Assembly: GCA_024138025.1 (NCBI GenBank)
Contig: JAMXBD010000055.1
Span: forward strand, 1,426,001 to 1,490,000
Direction: 5' to 3'
DNA from: Combretum micranthum
Taxonomy: Eukaryota > Streptophyta > Magnoliopsida > Myrtales > Combretaceae
Length of the DNA stretch: 64,000 nt
Part shown: positions 61,107 through 64,000 of the stretch, in pieces
Position numbering within the stretch: the stretch's first letter is position 1
Layout of the letters: each line of letters starts with the position of its first letter
Position numbers and translations under genes: made by a program
Notes under the pieces: model-generated
Told to the model about the DNA's origin: nothing
Seen by the model: only the letters and a program-made list of their open reading frames with translations
Databases searched by the model: none

Positions 61107-61703
61107 GATGGAGTTGGTGATAGGCAAATTTTGGGACCAGAATTAGTACAAGATGCTAATGATAAAGTTAAGTTGATCAGACAAAGGTTGCAAGCTGCTC
61201 AGAGTCGTTAGAAAAGTTATGCTGACAAGCGAAGAAAACCGTTGGAATTTCAAGTAGGGGAGCACGTTTTATTGAAAATATCACCAACAAAGGGTGTTGT
61301 TAGATTTGGCTTAAGAGGTACATTAAATCCTAGATATGTGGGACCATATGAGATTCTAGAAATGATAGGCGATGTGGCGTATTGATTAGCTTTACCGCCT
61401 AATTTGGAAGGGGTGCATAACGTGTTCCATGTGTCTATGCTAAGAAAGTATGCCAAAGATCCTAAAGAGATAGTAGCGTTGGAACCATTGGATATACAAT
61501 CGAATCTATCTACAATTGAAAAGCCAGTAAGAATTGTGGATACCAAGGAATATATCTTAAGAAGGCGAGTAATCAAGTATGTAAAAGTGCAGTGGATGAA
61601 TCAATCTAAACAAGAAGCTACTTGGGAGTTAACAGAGGAAATGAAGATCAAATATCCAGAACTTTTGTGGACGAAAGTTCTTTTTAGGAGGGAAAAGATG
61701 TAA
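61107..61703 (+). pseudogene. Ty3/gypsy integrase C-terminus with chromodomain
   Basis: A single frame begins abruptly at 61107 and reads VGDRQILGPELVQ, YADKRRKPLEFQVGEHV, LKISPTKGVVRFG, NPRYVGPYEILE and GVHNVFHVSMLRKY: the C-terminal part of integrase in plant chromoviruses. A chromodomain-like end follows (KYVKVQWMNQSKQEATWEL, then KYPELLW). In-frame stops at 61209-61211 and 61383-61385 show decay. The frame ends at 61701-61703, overlapping the start of the LTR. In these elements the chromodomain guides integration to certain chromatin. The N-terminal integrase core, RT and gag are absent, removed by the junction at 61106. Confidence 0.88.
61686..61698 (+). other. Polypurine tract of the gypsy element
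   Basis: AGGAGGGAAAAGA lies directly before the TGTAATATAC start of the 3' LTR. Confidence 0.75.
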
Positions 61704-63552
61704 TATACAAGTAAATATTACATAAAGAAGGACAAAAGTGTCCATTGATATAAACTAGAAGGTTAAATTTGTCAACAAAGTCAAATTTTAATGCAATTTT
61801 GGTCACATGACGGAAGATGAAAAGTCACAAATCCCTATATATTCTTTTTTTATTCTTTTCTCCAACAAAACCCTAAAACTAGATTCTTATCCTCCGACAG
61901 TTTATAGCTGCCAAAGGATTTAGAAGTCCAGATCAAGTAATTAAATTACTATTTTTGTTTTAAGATCTTATGGATTATTAGATTTCTTAGGGTTTGATTG
62001 TTGAATTTGCGATAGAATTGGAAAAAATACATATAAGGTTTGGAGATTTGATTCTGTTGGTCAAAGGAGATCTTGAAAGATCGGATTCAGGTAATGAAAA
62101 TCATATCTTTCCTTTAAAGGCTTTCAATCTATGAATTATCTTAGGGTTTTCTTTTGTTTTGAAGAAGAATTGGAGAAATGGTTCTAATTTTCTTGGAGAT
62201 ATGAAAAGTAGGTGTTTAAGGAAGATTGAGAATCGGATTAGGTACTTGAATAAACATTTTTCTTTTAAGATATACAATTTTATAGTTCCTTAGAATTTTC
62301 TATTGTTTGAAAGGAGATTGGAGAAAACCCTGATCATCCGTAGATCTGGTTTTTGTGTTAAAAGGATCTAGGATTGAATTTAGGTAAGTATTTTAAAGTT
62401 TTAATCTTTATGATTTTATAAAAATGGTAGTTGTTGATTCCTGGTATATATGGTATTGAATGAAATTCTAGGGTTTGAAGAAGTGATTGAGGAGATTTGT
62501 TGAATTGAAGGATTTTGGTGTTGTGATTAAGGAAAAAGGTATAAATTTGATATTATGTTGAAATTTAGGTTTTAGATATGAATAGATTTAGGTTTATCTG
62601 ATGAGATGTATTTTGAATTTTATCAGGTTCTGTTGAATTAGAAGTTGTGTTATAAAAACAAATTTTAGTGATTTAGAGTACTGTTCCTGGAATTTGGTAC
62701 AGATACGATTTTACCTTGTTTGTTGTATGTGCTTGTAGGTTTAGATTTGTTTGTTGTGTGTGTTGGATTAGAATATGAAATTAATCTAATTCTATATAAC
62801 ATATAAAATTGTTTTGTTGCTTGTGTTTGGCTTTGGTTAGTAAAGACCACGCAGAGTATGATACTAACGAAGCATCCTGATGATCTATGTGTGAAGTTGT
62901 CTCGAGTGGACTCGTGCATAGAAATGATTCCGGTAGATTAGGTTTTGGTAGAGACCACCGTGTGTGGATGATTCTCCAACACCAATATATTTATAATTAC
63001 CTATTTTCTATATTGATTGTTTTTCAAGGGTCATGAGAAACTCCAGGTTTGGATCTAGAGTACTATAGTTCTAAACTATGTTGTTTGCTGATTATTTGAA
63101 GATAATAAATTGTGTTTGCTGTATTAGGATTAGATGCATGAAAATATATATGTATGTTGTGTGGCATTTGCATTTTGTTTGTGGTTTGGTATACTGGGCA
63201 TTTTCGCTCATTCTTTTATCATTTTCAAGACCAGGTGAGGATCTATTTATGTATGACATATTAGGATATGACATTTATGTAGATGAGGGAGAGGACGCTA
63301 GTGGAGTAGACTATCCTGCTGATATTTAAGATGTTATAGATCTTAAAGATAAACTTGGAAGATGATGTGAAGTTTAGAAAAATTACTTTTTATAAATTTT
63401 GATATTGTTATAAATGTTATTTGAGTTTTTGGATTATTAAGTATGTTGGCTTTGGTTTATGCCAACAAGGTGTTTTCTTCAAAGAATTGTTTTCATGAGA
63501 TAACTTAAACTGATATCTTTTATGAGAATTTATGGAGTTTTATATTGTGTAT
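61699..63552 (+). repeat. 3' LTR of the gypsy element, right end not certain
   Basis: It starts TGTAATATACAAG. A TATA-like CTATATATTC lies near 61833, followed by CCAACAAAACCCTAAAACTAG at the likely leader. The right end is not defined; another LTR-type start interrupts it at 63553. No genes are present. Confidence 0.55.
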
Positions 63553-64000
63553 TGTAAGCCCCAGAAAATTTCAGTAAATAATTCCAAGATGAACTTCGAA
63601 AATAAACCCTAAAAATCACTCCAAATTAAAACCGAACTTCGATTAGTCCTAAATCACGAATGAATCCAAAAACTTCTTAATCTTGAGGAAAATAAGAATC
63701 CTTAAAAATAGAATAAGAACTCAACATACTTCAAATCCTAGACCACTACATATGACAAATTTCATATTTAACTCCGACTTATAAAATCGGATAATATAAA
63801 GCCCAAAAACAAATTATTAAAAAGTAAATAATGATTAACCTTCGAAAATAAAACTCAATTCAAAGAATTCCAAAAACGTCGAGACATATTAAATACTTAC
63901 AAAAATCAAATTTAAAATAAATTTCTCAAATCAAATATGTTGTATAGACATAAAATATCAGTTTCCAAATTGACAAAGATCTAAATAGGGAAATCACCCG
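63553..64000 (+). repeat. Start of another gypsy LTR of the block A/B type, runs off the window
   Basis: TGTAAGCCCCAGAAAATTTC begins here, and about 60 bases in, AAAAATCACTCCAAATT matches a segment about 90 bases into block B (near 44322). This supports the same LTR family. Confidence 0.55.

Overview
The window looks like AT-rich, repeat-dominated nuclear DNA from a flowering plant, probably a eudicot. The evidence is short GT-AG introns, Ty1/copia and Ty3/gypsy retrotransposons with initiator-Met-tRNA primer sites, a CACTA transposon and a MULE-like element. There is no bacterial-type operon structure. I cannot name the species. Only one host gene looks intact. Most of the rest is transposable elements, several nested in each other, or low-complexity DNA.

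Layout. 0.3-0.8 kb: candidate solo LTR. 1.2-2.2 kb: first copy of a ~1 kb segment duplicated at 11.3-12.4 kb. 4.4-13.3 kb: cluster of a small cystatin-like gene family, with a broken copy at 5.1 kb, exon fragments at 10.4 and 10.7 kb, and one intact three-exon gene at 12.5-13.3 kb. 14.7-19.6 kb: full-length but decayed copia element on the minus strand. 21.2-22.6 kb: Pack-MULE-like element, with a paralogous empty site just downstream. 24.8-50.5 kb: an AT-rich repeat field containing a ~39 bp minisatellite, split by three large insertions with clean target-site duplications. These are a 4.3 kb LTR-like block (TSD GAGAA), a 10.4 kb CACTA element (TSD TAG) carrying exon-like pieces of host genes, and a 5.7 kb LTR-like block (TSD TTACT). 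50.5-58 kb: decayed coiled-coil, gag-like transposon gene interrupted by a rearranged copia element (TSD AAGAA). 58.1-59 kb: small LTR (TRIM-like) element. 59-64 kb: gypsy LTR remnants around an integrase C-terminus with chromodomain.

Most notable points: (1) the copia insertion at 51.9-54.1 kb, whose integrase-RT-RNase H core is inverted relative to its own 3' LTR, polypurine tract and last 13 codons, while the outer ends keep a perfect 5 bp TSD; (2) the CACTA element with spliced-looking captured exons; (3) a 5S rRNA-derived box A/box C segment inside a giant LTR; (4) the cystatin-like genes with an Arg-rich repetitive first exon and degenerate inhibitory motifs. All alignments were made by eye; family assignments rest on motif recognition, not searches.
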